NCBI GenBank assembly: GCA_023489425.1
Contig: JAMDCG010000111.1
Coordinates: 1 to 7,458, forward strand
Length of the DNA stretch: 7,458 nt
Direction of reading: 5' to 3'
Origin: Thermoplasmatota archaeon
GTDB lineage: Archaea; Thermoplasmatota; Thermoplasmata; Thermoplasmatales; Thermoplasmataceae
The position numbers and the translations under genes are program-made. Below the pieces are notes generated by a model. That model was not told where the DNA came from and did not search any database. It saw nothing but the letters and a program-made list of their open reading frames with translations. Below, one piece after another: positions 1-5,526 of this stretch (position 1 is its first letter; each line of letters opens with the position of its first letter).

Positions 1-153
1 GATGGTTTGTTTTTCCTTTTTGATGGTCAGAATAATATCAACTCATACCTTATGGCAACGGGTTTCATTCTTGCTATGTTGTTTTCATTCATATTACTAT
101 TATTTGTATATCAACCTGATTTTAAAATGGAAAGGAAAACAAATTTCAATTAA
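1..153 (+). CDS. C-terminal fragment of an integral membrane protein, probably a transporter
   Basis: The window opens inside a reading frame (frame 1) that runs for 50 codons to a TAA at 151-153. The start lies outside the window. A hydrophobic segment of about 22 residues (YLMATGFILAMLF and on to LLLFVY) sits at roughly residues 16-37 of the visible part. It is followed by a short polar tail, QPDFKMERKTNFN, with several basic residues. One last membrane helix plus a short charged cytoplasmic tail is what the end of a 12-helix MFS permease usually looks like, but no family motif is visible in so short a piece. The membrane location is well supported; the MFS assignment is an inference. No functional link to the genes further right can be shown. 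Confidence 0.6.
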   Translation, partial: DGLFFLFDGQNNINSYLMATGFILAMLFSFILLLFVYQPDFKMERKTNFN

Positions 154-161
154 ATTATAAA

Positions 162-177
162 TTCTTATTATTAAGAA
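162..177. terminator. Small A/T-rich hairpin downstream of the first gene
   Basis: TTCTTA and TAAGAA form a perfect 6-bp stem around the loop TTAT, 8 bases after the stop codon at 153. It could help end transcription of the upstream gene. A stem this A/T-rich is weak and can arise by chance in such DNA. Confidence 0.2.
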
Positions 178-342
178 ACTGTTTACAAACACTAATATCT
201 GGAAATTTTGACCTTTAATAATGATTTAGACTGTTAATGAATAATGTAACATTTTGGAATCATATCCCATAGAGTAATTATTAATTAAAAATCCAACTGT
301 GTATTTCTTAAACTATTGATTTTTATCCAGTGAAATATTTTT

Positions 343-715
343 TCACACACTTTCAATGAGACCCCATGCGTTTCCAAATGGATCAATCAGCTGGCATATT
401 TTTACTCCATCTACCCCAATAATTGGCCCCCTGAACAACCTGCATCCATGGTCAATAAAGTGTGAAATAGCACTCTGCATATTGCTCACTTTCCAGTAAG
501 AAACCTGCCCTGCTACACCAGAACTTGATTTACTATCAGATGGATGTAGTCCTATTTTACAAAATCCCAGGTTAAAAGAATAATAATTTTCACTTTGAAA
601 ATCTGGCTCTTTCTCTAATAAACCTTTGATCCATTCCTTTGCTTCTGCCAGATTATCAACAAAAAAGAGAACTTCATCAATACCTGAAATCTCACTTATA
701 ATTATTAATCACCAT
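343..715 (-). pseudogene. VOC (glyoxalase/bleomycin-resistance fold) protein with a one-base frameshift near the N-terminus
   Basis: Read on the minus strand, a frame from about 693 to the TGA at 345-343 encodes a protein beginning EISGIDEVLFFVDNLAEAKEW and ending QLIDPFGNAWGLIESV. The ending D-P-F-G-N-x-x-G-L-I-E is a hallmark of VOC proteins, and the length (about 123 residues) fits a single two-module VOC domain. This frame has no ATG, GTG or TTG start. An ATG at 715-713 in another frame follows a good ribosome site (AAAGGAG, 10 bases upstream) and encodes MVINNYK before a TGA at 694-692. Dropping the single T at 694 joins the two into one smooth protein; 373 bases is 124 codons plus one. 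So the gene is frameshifted, recoded (+1 at AAG-TGA-G), or carries a sequencing error. Substrate is unknown; VOC members include dioxygenases, lyases, isomerases and resistance proteins. Confidence 0.75.
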
Positions 716-725
716 TTTCAGATTA

Positions 726-732
726 CTCCTTT
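726..732 (-). promoter_or_regulatory. Shine-Dalgarno site of the VOC gene
   Basis: AAAGGAG on the minus strand lies 10 bases before the ATG at 715-713. It decides the start of the VOC gene and shows that the seven-codon leader frame, rather than the longer downstream frame, is where ribosomes should enter. Confidence 0.55.
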
Positions 733-853
733 GCTAAAATAGACTATTCTAAATTCATGATTATCGTGAAAGTGTCTTTTAATGAAATTAGAGTTAGAAA
801 TTACCAGACTTTCAACTGATGTTAAATTCAATGCTCAACGTTATTCATAACCT

Positions 854-866
854 TCCCGATTCGGGA
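854..866. promoter_or_regulatory. G+C-rich perfect palindrome upstream of the SDR promoter
   Basis: TCCCGA-T-TCGGGA is a perfect 6+1+6 inverted repeat in very A/T-rich surroundings. It lies about 31 bases before the TTTAAG box and about 61-73 bases before the ATG at 927. That is where an upstream activator or repressor would bind in an archaeal promoter. It does not resemble the TGAC/GTCA operator nearby, so a different protein would be expected to bind it. It could also be the hairpin of an untranslated RNA. Confidence 0.35.
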
Positions 867-896
867 TTAAGTTAAAAAGTTAAGTCCAAAGAAAAC

Positions 897-902
897 TTTA
901 AG
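897..902 (+). promoter_or_regulatory. TATA-like box of the SDR gene
   Basis: TTTAAG is centred 27.5 bases before the ATG at 927, the right distance for transcription to start at that ATG (leaderless mRNA). The MFS operon has the same hexamer at the same 24-base spacing from its ATG. This is the main reason for preferring 927 over the ATG at 918 as the SDR start. Confidence 0.5.
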
Positions 903-915
903 AACGTTTTAAGAT

Positions 916-938
916 ATATGACATACATGTCAGGTAAT
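916..938 (+). promoter_or_regulatory. Probable TetR operator over the SDR start
   Basis: TGACAT-AC-ATGTCA (919-932) is a perfect 6+2+6 palindrome that covers the proposed transcription and translation start. The 23 bases 916-938 match the MFS start region (6925-6903, minus strand) at 20 positions, and the three differences all fall in the central four bases. A protein bound here would block the start site. The TetR protein at 1718-2302 is the likely binder, by inference. Confidence 0.55.
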
Positions 939-1670
939 AAACAAGTTGCAGTAATTACAGGTGGTAATGGAGGAATAGGAAAAAGTATTGCCAGATCTCT
1001 TTTGAGAGACGGATTTTTTGTAGTTCTAGCGGATTTGAAAGATGAGGTAGCTGATACCGCCAGAGACCTTAAGAATGAAACAAATGGTAATATATTAGGA
1101 ATGATGGCTGATGTTACTGATTTTACATCAACAGTGGAATTATTTAATAACATCAGGAGAGAAACAGCAACTGAATCAGTGAGCGTTCTGATAAATAATG
1201 CGGGAATTACAAGGGATGCAACAATAAGAAAAATGACTTATGAGCAGTGGGATCAGGTGATGAGGGTGAACCTGTACGGTGCATTCAACTGTACAAAACA
1301 GGTTGTTGAAGGTATGATCGGGAACCATTTTGGAAGAATTATTAATATTTCGTCCATAAGTCGATACGGTAACAGGGGACAGGCAAATTATGCTGCATCA
1401 AAAGCTGGACTTGTAGGATTGACACTAACACTGGCCAGAGAACTTGGGAAATATGGCATAACTTCAAATGCTATAAGTCCAGGCATAATAAATACGGAAA
1501 TGATTTCAACCATTCCAGCAGAAATCCTCAAAGATTATGAGAATAAGATTCCATCCGGTAGACTTGGAAAACCTGAGGAAGTTGCTGAACTGATTTCTTT
1601 TTTATGCTCTGAAAAAGCTTCATATATAAATGGAGAGGTTATAAACATAAATGGAGGATTCTTTTTCTAA
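927..1670 (+). CDS. Classical short-chain dehydrogenase/reductase, FabG-like 3-oxoacyl reductase
   Basis: The protein has 247 residues (250 if the ATG at 918 is used). Numbered from 927, the glycine-rich cofactor loop TGGNGGIG is at 11-18, NNAG at 90-93, the structural Asn at 115, and the catalytic Ser142-Tyr155-Lys159 in ISSIS...YAASK. SPGIINTEM follows, and the C-terminus is INGGFFF. Every catalytic element is present and the length is normal for the family. Asp36 at the end of the second beta strand (VVLADL) favours NAD(H) over NADP(H). FabG-like enzymes reduce 3-oxoacyl thioesters or oxidise 3-hydroxyacyl ones; the substrate here is unknown. There is no Shine-Dalgarno, and the shared promoter and operator tie the gene to the divergently located MFS-ligase-KAS operon, so it probably supplies the redox step for that pathway. 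It converges on the TetR gene with 47 bases between stops. Confidence 0.9.
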   Translation: MSGNKQVAVITGGNGGIGKSIARSLLRDGFFVVLADLKDEVADTARDLKNETNGNILGMMADVTDFTSTVELFNNIRRETATESVSVLINNAGITRDATIRKMTYEQWDQVMRVNLYGAFNCTKQVVEGMIGNHFGRIINISSISRYGNRGQANYAASKAGLVGLTLTLARELGKYGITSNAISPGIINTEMISTIPAEILKDYENKIPSGRLGKPEEVAELISFLCSEKASYINGEVININGGFFF

Positions 1671-1683
1671 ACTGGAATTTATT

Positions 1684-1701
1684 ACAAAAATAAATTTTTG
1701 T
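1684..1701. terminator. Bidirectional terminator between the convergent SDR and TetR genes
   Basis: ACAAAAA and TTTTTGT form a 7-bp stem around TAAA in the 47-base gap between the two stop codons. Both strands end in T-runs, which is the usual archaeal termination signal, so it could serve the SDR from the left and the operon from the right. Confidence 0.4.
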
Positions 1702-1717
1702 TCCGGTGAACTCTTTT

Positions 1718-2302
1718 CTAATTTTTCATTATGCTTTCTATTAGACTGTCAATCTCGTTGAATGGAAAATCTGATTTGCTATCATTATCCCAGAGAATAA
1801 ACCTTCTGGCAAGAAAGTCAGCTGTGCCCATTAATGTATATGCAAGTATATTTGGATCTCTATCCTTAATTTCACCTTTTTTCATAGCATCCTTGAGATA
1901 CTTCGCATAATGATCTCCAAGCATCCTGTAATGCCATTTGTAAGTTTCAGGTCTGTGTATCTCTGCCTCCAGGAGAATCTGGAACAGATGTGTGTTTTTC
2001 TTAACCCATTCAATAAAGGCACGAAAACCTCTCTTTTCTATATTTATTCTACCCTCAATTCCGTTTATACTGTCATGAATGTATTTCCTCATTTCATGGT
2101 TATACTTCTTAACCAGTTCTTCCAGAAGATCGTCCTTATCCTTGAAATAAAGGTAAAAAAGCCCATATGACACACCAGCATTTCTTGTTATTTCTCCAAC
2201 ACTTGCATTTGAATATCCAAGTTTAGCAATTGTTTCTATTGAACTTTTAATAATCTTGTTGAATTTTTCCTGACCTTTTTTGGTCTTTGGATAGAGATTC
2301 AT
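1718..2302 (-). CDS. TetR/AcrR-family transcriptional repressor
   Basis: The protein has 194 residues, typical for TetR. The N-terminal domain reads ETIAKLGYSNASVGEITRNA, then GVSYGLFYLYFKDKDDLL. This is the classic TetR helix-turn-helix (about residues 34-53), with the Y-x-Y-F-x-D-K-x-D-L-L signature after it. Residues from about 70 on are predicted helical and form the ligand and dimer domain, with no recognisable ligand signature. It is the last gene of the minus-strand operon, 25 bases after the condensing-enzyme stop. It lacks a Shine-Dalgarno but has a TTTAATAA box about 27 bases ahead of its ATG, so it may also be made from its own leaderless promoter. It probably represses the operon and the SDR through the TGAC/GTCA sites, with an acyl-CoA or the pathway product as inducer, as for FadR-type TetR proteins. 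That last point is inference. Confidence 0.9.
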   Translation of the reverse strand: MNLYPKTKKGQEKFNKIIKSSIETIAKLGYSNASVGEITRNAGVSYGLFYLYFKDKDDLLEELVKKYNHEMRKYIHDSINGIEGRINIEKRGFRAFIEWVKKNTHLFQILLEAEIHRPETYKWHYRMLGDHYAKYLKDAMKKGEIKDRDPNILAYTLMGTADFLARRFILWDNDSKSDFPFNEIDSLIESIMKN

Positions 2303-2332
2303 GTCATTTACAATGATAAGCCGTTTATTAAA
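2301..2332 (-). promoter_or_regulatory. Possible internal promoter and operator half-site of the TetR gene
   Basis: TTTAATAA (2332-2325) overlaps the stop of the condensing-enzyme gene and is centred about 26.5 bases before the TetR ATG at 2302-2300, as in the other leaderless starts here. A single half-site, TGACAT (2306-2301), overlaps the start codon and could allow weak autoregulation. Only half of the palindrome is present. Confidence 0.3.
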
Positions 2333-3317
2333 CCTTTAATATTACAGTTGCACCCCATGTCCATCCTGTCCCGGCCGAAACCAGGCATATAAGATTTCCA
2401 GGCCTTAAAAGATTCTTTTCTTCTGCCAATTTGAGTGAAATAAATGGATCTACCCCCTGCATATGTCCATAATCTTCAAGGTATATACTTTTACTCCTAT
2501 CTATTCCAAGGGCATCCATAATTTCACGGTGAAATGATCTCTTTGTGTGAAGGAATGCCAGGTAATCAATATCCTTAATGTCATAACCTGATTTTACTGT
2601 TGCCTCTGTAATCACCCTTATAAAATTCCTCAGTGTTGCATCAGCCATCCTTTCTTTCCAGGCCTTTTCCTCACTTACAGTAAGTTTATAGGACCAGATA
2701 TCCTTATCTAAAATGAATGAACCACCAAAGGGTGCGTATACTACATCAGAGAACGATCCGTCTGTAAGGAATGCACTCTGTAATATTTCATATTCACCTT
2801 TTTCCTCAGAAATGAGTACTGCTCCAGAACCGTCTGAAAAATCATACATGAATGAACCTGTTCTGTCCTTATAGTTCACAATATGACTTTGCTTTGTAGC
2901 GATGCTAATTAGCGCATCAAAGTTGCTTTCAGATGAGATCCTCGATTTCATCATGTCGAGTGCAACTAAACTTCCGACACATTGAGAGGATATATCAAAA
3001 GATAGAGCTTCTTTTACTCCAAGTTTAGATGCCAGTGATGGTGCAAGTGTCCATATGTATTTATCCTTAAAATCTGATCCTGCTGAGACAATATATTTTA
3101 ATCTTTTAAGAGAACTGTCGGCCGGCCCAACTATTTTCTCAATTGATTTCATGCTGAGATCTGAAAGTGAAAGCTTTTCCTCAACAGGCTTTGAAACTAT
3201 TCCCAGTTTCTCCCTTACAACATCTTCAGGTATGCCAGTTTCTTCGCTGATCGACTTAGCCGTCATCACATTTTCGGAAGCATAAATTGCAAATTTCTTA
3301 ATGTACACTTTTTTCAT
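2328..3317 (-). CDS. KAS III / thiolase-superfamily condensing enzyme, divergent active site
   Basis: The protein has 329 residues, the usual FabH length. The fold markers are in order: the nucleophile region FDISSQCVGSLVAL with Cys113, DFSDGSGAVLIS at about 159-170, LAFLHTKRSFH with His257, and a C-terminal LVSAGTGWTWGATVI. FabH and OleA use Cys-His-Asn, with the Asn in a Y-G-N motif. Here that motif reads Y-G-H (His285, in EDYGHMQGVDPF), with Asp290 just after it. The protein should form an acyl-Cys intermediate. Whether it condenses two acyl groups, as FabH, OleA or HMG-CoA synthase do, or only transfers an acyl group, as some KAS III-like acyltransferases do, is open. The start ATG lies 20 bases inside the end of the ligase gene and has a GGTGAG ribosome site 5 bases upstream, so the two are translationally coupled. 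Confidence 0.85.
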   Translation of the reverse strand: MKKVYIKKFAIYASENVMTAKSISEETGIPEDVVREKLGIVSKPVEEKLSLSDLSMKSIEKIVGPADSSLKRLKYIVSAGSDFKDKYIWTLAPSLASKLGVKEALSFDISSQCVGSLVALDMMKSRISSESNFDALISIATKQSHIVNYKDRTGSFMYDFSDGSGAVLISEEKGEYEILQSAFLTDGSFSDVVYAPFGGSFILDKDIWSYKLTVSEEKAWKERMADATLRNFIRVITEATVKSGYDIKDIDYLAFLHTKRSFHREIMDALGIDRSKSIYLEDYGHMQGVDPFISLKLAEEKNLLRPGNLICLVSAGTGWTWGATVILKV

Positions 3318-4704
3318 ATAATCTCACCAGTTCCTCTCTTGACACCTTACCTACAGCATTTCTTGGTAAATTATTAACAAAGATTACCCTCTTAGGAACT
3401 TTGTAACCTGATATTTTCATCTTTAGATCTTTTCTTAGCTGTTCTTCTGATTTTACCTCATTAGTCTTCACAAAGGCAACTACCGCTTCACCCCAATAGT
3501 TGTCTGGCATTCCAATAACAGAGCATTCAACCACATAGGGTAATGTTAGAATGATATCTTCTATCTCGGTTGCATAGACATTTTCTCCTCCAGTTTTAAT
3601 CACATTCTTCTTCCTTTGCACAAAGAAATAGTATCCAAGCTCATTGGTTCTGAAAATATCTCCTGTTTTAAAATAACCATCTATTTCAAAGGGATCAATG
3701 TCGCTTCCGAACATGTATCTGGAGAAGAGGTGTTTACCTCTGATTAATAGCTCACCATCTTCCGCAAGTTTTACTTCTACAAATATACATGGAGTTCCAA
3801 CAGAGTCCGGGAATTTTTTCTGGTTCTCTGGAGAAATGTAAAAATTATTAGGACCAGCCTCAGTTAATCCATAACCCTGAAACACTTTAATATTTCTTTC
3901 CAAAAGCTTTTCATAGGTCTCTTTTCTGAGTTTTCCACCTCCAGATATCATTCTAACCTTGGAAAGGTCTTTCTTATAAAATTCGCTACTTGCCACTATT
4001 TTCTCATACATGGTTGGTACACCCATAAATATAGTTATTCTTTCCTTTTCTATGAGATTTATAATTTCGTCAGGATCAAAATTATTTTCTGAAAATATTA
4101 CACTTCCTCCGGCAATTAGAGTTGGTATCAACAGGATATTCCAACCCCCTGTATGATATAAAGGCATACAAACAAGTGTTCTATCACTTTGGTGTATGCC
4201 CCATGTGAGAACTGTGTTAAATGCATTCCACATAATTGCATTCTCGGAAATTTCAGCACCCTTAGGAGTTCCTGTCGATCCTCCTGTTAGAAGGGTCAAT
4301 ACTGTTCTCTCAGGGTTATAATTCTGGTTAGGGTTTAGACGGTTGCCTTTAATACTCCTGTTTTTCAAAGTTTCAATAGAAATTCCTTCATTGTTAAAAT
4401 CACTTATAATTAGTTTTGGCTTTGCATTGCTGATTACATGATCGTAAAGGGATTTCTCTATTACTGGATTTATAGGGAATAAAATTGCACCACATTTAAC
4501 AACTGCGAAAAATAGGATGACGTTATCAAGAGGGTTCTTTATTATGGATAAAATCACATCACCTTCTTTTATGCCCATTTCACTTAGAACTAAAAAAATA
4601 TGATCACTCTGTTCATCTATTTCTCTATACCTGAGTACCTTCTCTTCATATTTTACAAATCCAGTATTACCAGTATTATACCAATTTCTTAAAACCTTAT
4701 CCAG
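3298..4704 (-). CDS. AMP-forming acyl-CoA synthetase/ligase, likely starting at a CTG codon
   Basis: Adenylate-forming enzyme that would activate a carboxylic acid to acyl-AMP and then acyl-CoA. Numbered from the CTG at 4704, the phosphate loop TGGSTGTPKGAE is near 140-151, GYGLTEAGPNN near 277, GYFKTGD near 343-349, KNVIKTGGENVYATEIED near 366-383, and PRNAVGKVSREEL with the C-terminal catalytic Lys453. All core motifs are present, and the product is about 468 residues, short for the family. The first ATG (4578) would remove 42 residues, including YEEKVLRYREIDEQSDHIF, which match the family's normal N-terminal start (Y-E-x-x-x-L-x-Y-R-E-L-D-E). This extension has no ATG, GTG or TTG and is open back to the hydrolase stop. 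A CTG 3 bases after that stop has GGTGA 8 bases upstream. The acid specificity is unknown. Confidence 0.85.
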   Translation of the reverse strand: MDKVLRNWYNTGNTGFVKYEEKVLRYREIDEQSDHIFLVLSEMGIKEGDVILSIIKNPLDNVILFFAVVKCGAILFPINPVIEKSLYDHVISNAKPKLIISDFNNEGISIETLKNRSIKGNRLNPNQNYNPERTVLTLLTGGSTGTPKGAEISENAIMWNAFNTVLTWGIHQSDRTLVCMPLYHTGGWNILLIPTLIAGGSVIFSENNFDPDEIINLIEKERITIFMGVPTMYEKIVASSEFYKKDLSKVRMISGGGKLRKETYEKLLERNIKVFQGYGLTEAGPNNFYISPENQKKFPDSVGTPCIFVEVKLAEDGELLIRGKHLFSRYMFGSDIDPFEIDGYFKTGDIFRTNELGYYFFVQRKKNVIKTGGENVYATEIEDIILTLPYVVECSVIGMPDNYWGEAVVAFVKTNEVKSEEQLRKDLKMKISGYKVPKRVIFVNNLPRNAVGKVSREELVRLYEKSVH

Positions 4705-4717
4705 CGTTTAAATCACC
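4702..4717 (-). promoter_or_regulatory. Ribosome binding site and CTG start of the ligase gene
   Basis: GGTGA (4717-4713) lies inside the last codons of the hydrolase gene, followed by 8 bases and then CTG at 4704-4702. The GGTGA type and spacing match those ahead of the KAS-like gene (GGTGAG, 3328-3323) and the hydrolase (GGTG, 5535-5532). This supports initiation at CTG rather than at the ATG 126 bases downstream, which has no such site in view. Confidence 0.5.
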
Positions 4718-5526
4718 AATGGAGTTATGACCTTACTAAAACTCTTACTCATTACACTTGTGCAGAATTTATCTATTTCCGCATTGTAATCATTGTGTCT
4801 TTCCATGTTGACCAAATGTCCTGAATCTCTGAATTTTATAAACTTACTGTTGGGGAGTTTTTCATGAATTATTTCAGAGTTTTCAATAGGAACTATCTTA
4901 TCATCCAGTCCAGAAATTACCAGAGTTGGACATGATATATTCTGAAGTTTATCTAAAACGTCGAATTTTATGAACGCCATTGACTGCTGTACCTGCTTCA
5001 CAATGGGAGAATCAAGGCTCCTTTCCTCTATAATAAGATCAATCAATTTTCTATTATTCAATACGGTTTTTTCTGAAAAAGCAGGTCTCATTCTTTCAAA
5101 CATTTCCTTTCCATTGGGAGGTTCTGAAAGAATCTTAAGCACATCCATTGAAGGCAACTTTGATCGTATTCCAAAATTAGTTGAAGAGAGTACTAGTCCT
5201 TCTATCATTTCTTGATGTTCCAGGGCAAACTGTTCGGCTATCATCCCACCCATTGATACACCTATCAGAAAAAATTTTTCTAATTTTAATGACTGTACAA
5301 GAGAAAATAGATCGCTCTGAAAATCATCCAAGGTATAATTTTCTTCAGGCTTAGATGATTTCCCAACTCCCCTATTATCGTAAAAGATGAGTTTATACTT
5401 CATGGAAAGGGACTTCTGGAATTTCCACATCCACATTGAATAACCAAGTCCCTCAATAAAAACTATTGGGGTTCCTTTACCGACTACATTATAAAATATT
5501 TGAATGTCCCCATTTCTTAGAATCAT
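4708..5526 (-). CDS. Alpha/beta-hydrolase fold protein, serine esterase/thioesterase type
   Basis: The protein has 272 residues, normal for the family. The visible elements are YDNRGVGKSSKP at 49-60, the nucleophile elbow GVSMGG with Ser91, the acid residue Asp209 in ISGLDDKIVP, and the general base His237 in DSGHLVNMER. The triad is complete and the nucleophile is Ser, so ester, thioester or lactone hydrolysis is expected. The oxyanion region reads FIEGLGYSMW, with Glu where most relatives have His (HG). There is no signal peptide or membrane segment, so it is cytoplasmic. Its ATG overlaps the MFS stop by ATGA, and its own stop is 3 bases ahead of the ligase CTG, so it is translationally coupled on both sides. 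It may free an acid for the ligase or release the pathway product. Close families include enol-lactonases and prolyl iminopeptidase-like hydrolases; the substrate cannot be read from sequence. Confidence 0.88.
   Translation of the reverse strand: MILRNGDIQIFYNVVGKGTPIVFIEGLGYSMWMWKFQKSLSMKYKLIFYDNRGVGKSSKPEENYTLDDFQSDLFSLVQSLKLEKFFLIGVSMGGMIAEQFALEHQEMIEGLVLSSTNFGIRSKLPSMDVLKILSEPPNGKEMFERMRPAFSEKTVLNNRKLIDLIIEERSLDSPIVKQVQQSMAFIKFDVLDKLQNISCPTLVISGLDDKIVPIENSEIIHEKLPNSKFIKFRDSGHLVNMERHNDYNAEIDKFCTSVMSKSFSKVITPLVI

Noticed and set aside
918..926. ATG at 918 as the SDR start (and likewise 6923 for the MFS)
   Set aside because: The TATA-like box would be only about 18 bases away, too close for transcription to start at or before this ATG. 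The second ATG fits at 27.5 bases in both genes. The first ATGs remain possible if transcription starts further upstream.
872..1153. 93-residue open frame on the minus strand across the SDR start
   Set aside because: It lies antisense to the SDR's cofactor-binding region, has low-complexity content and shows no family motif. The SDR frame explains the sequence fully.
1910..2170. Plus-strand open frame antisense to the TetR gene
   Set aside because: It mirrors the TetR helix-turn-helix coding sequence and has no motif or ribosome site. The same reasoning applies to the frames at 3055-3285, 4970-5215, 5675-5884, 6150-6428 and 6196-6444.
3298..4578. Ligase starting at the ATG at 4578
   Set aside because: This start would remove 42 residues that match the family's usual N-terminus, and no ribosome site is seen ahead of it. 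The CTG at 4704 is preferred.
2328..5526. Calling the cluster a true OleABCD olefin operon
   Set aside because: The hydrolase has a Ser rather than Asp nucleophile, the SDR is short and FabG-like, and the condensing enzyme lacks the Asn. Only the set of folds matches, so gene symbols were not assigned.
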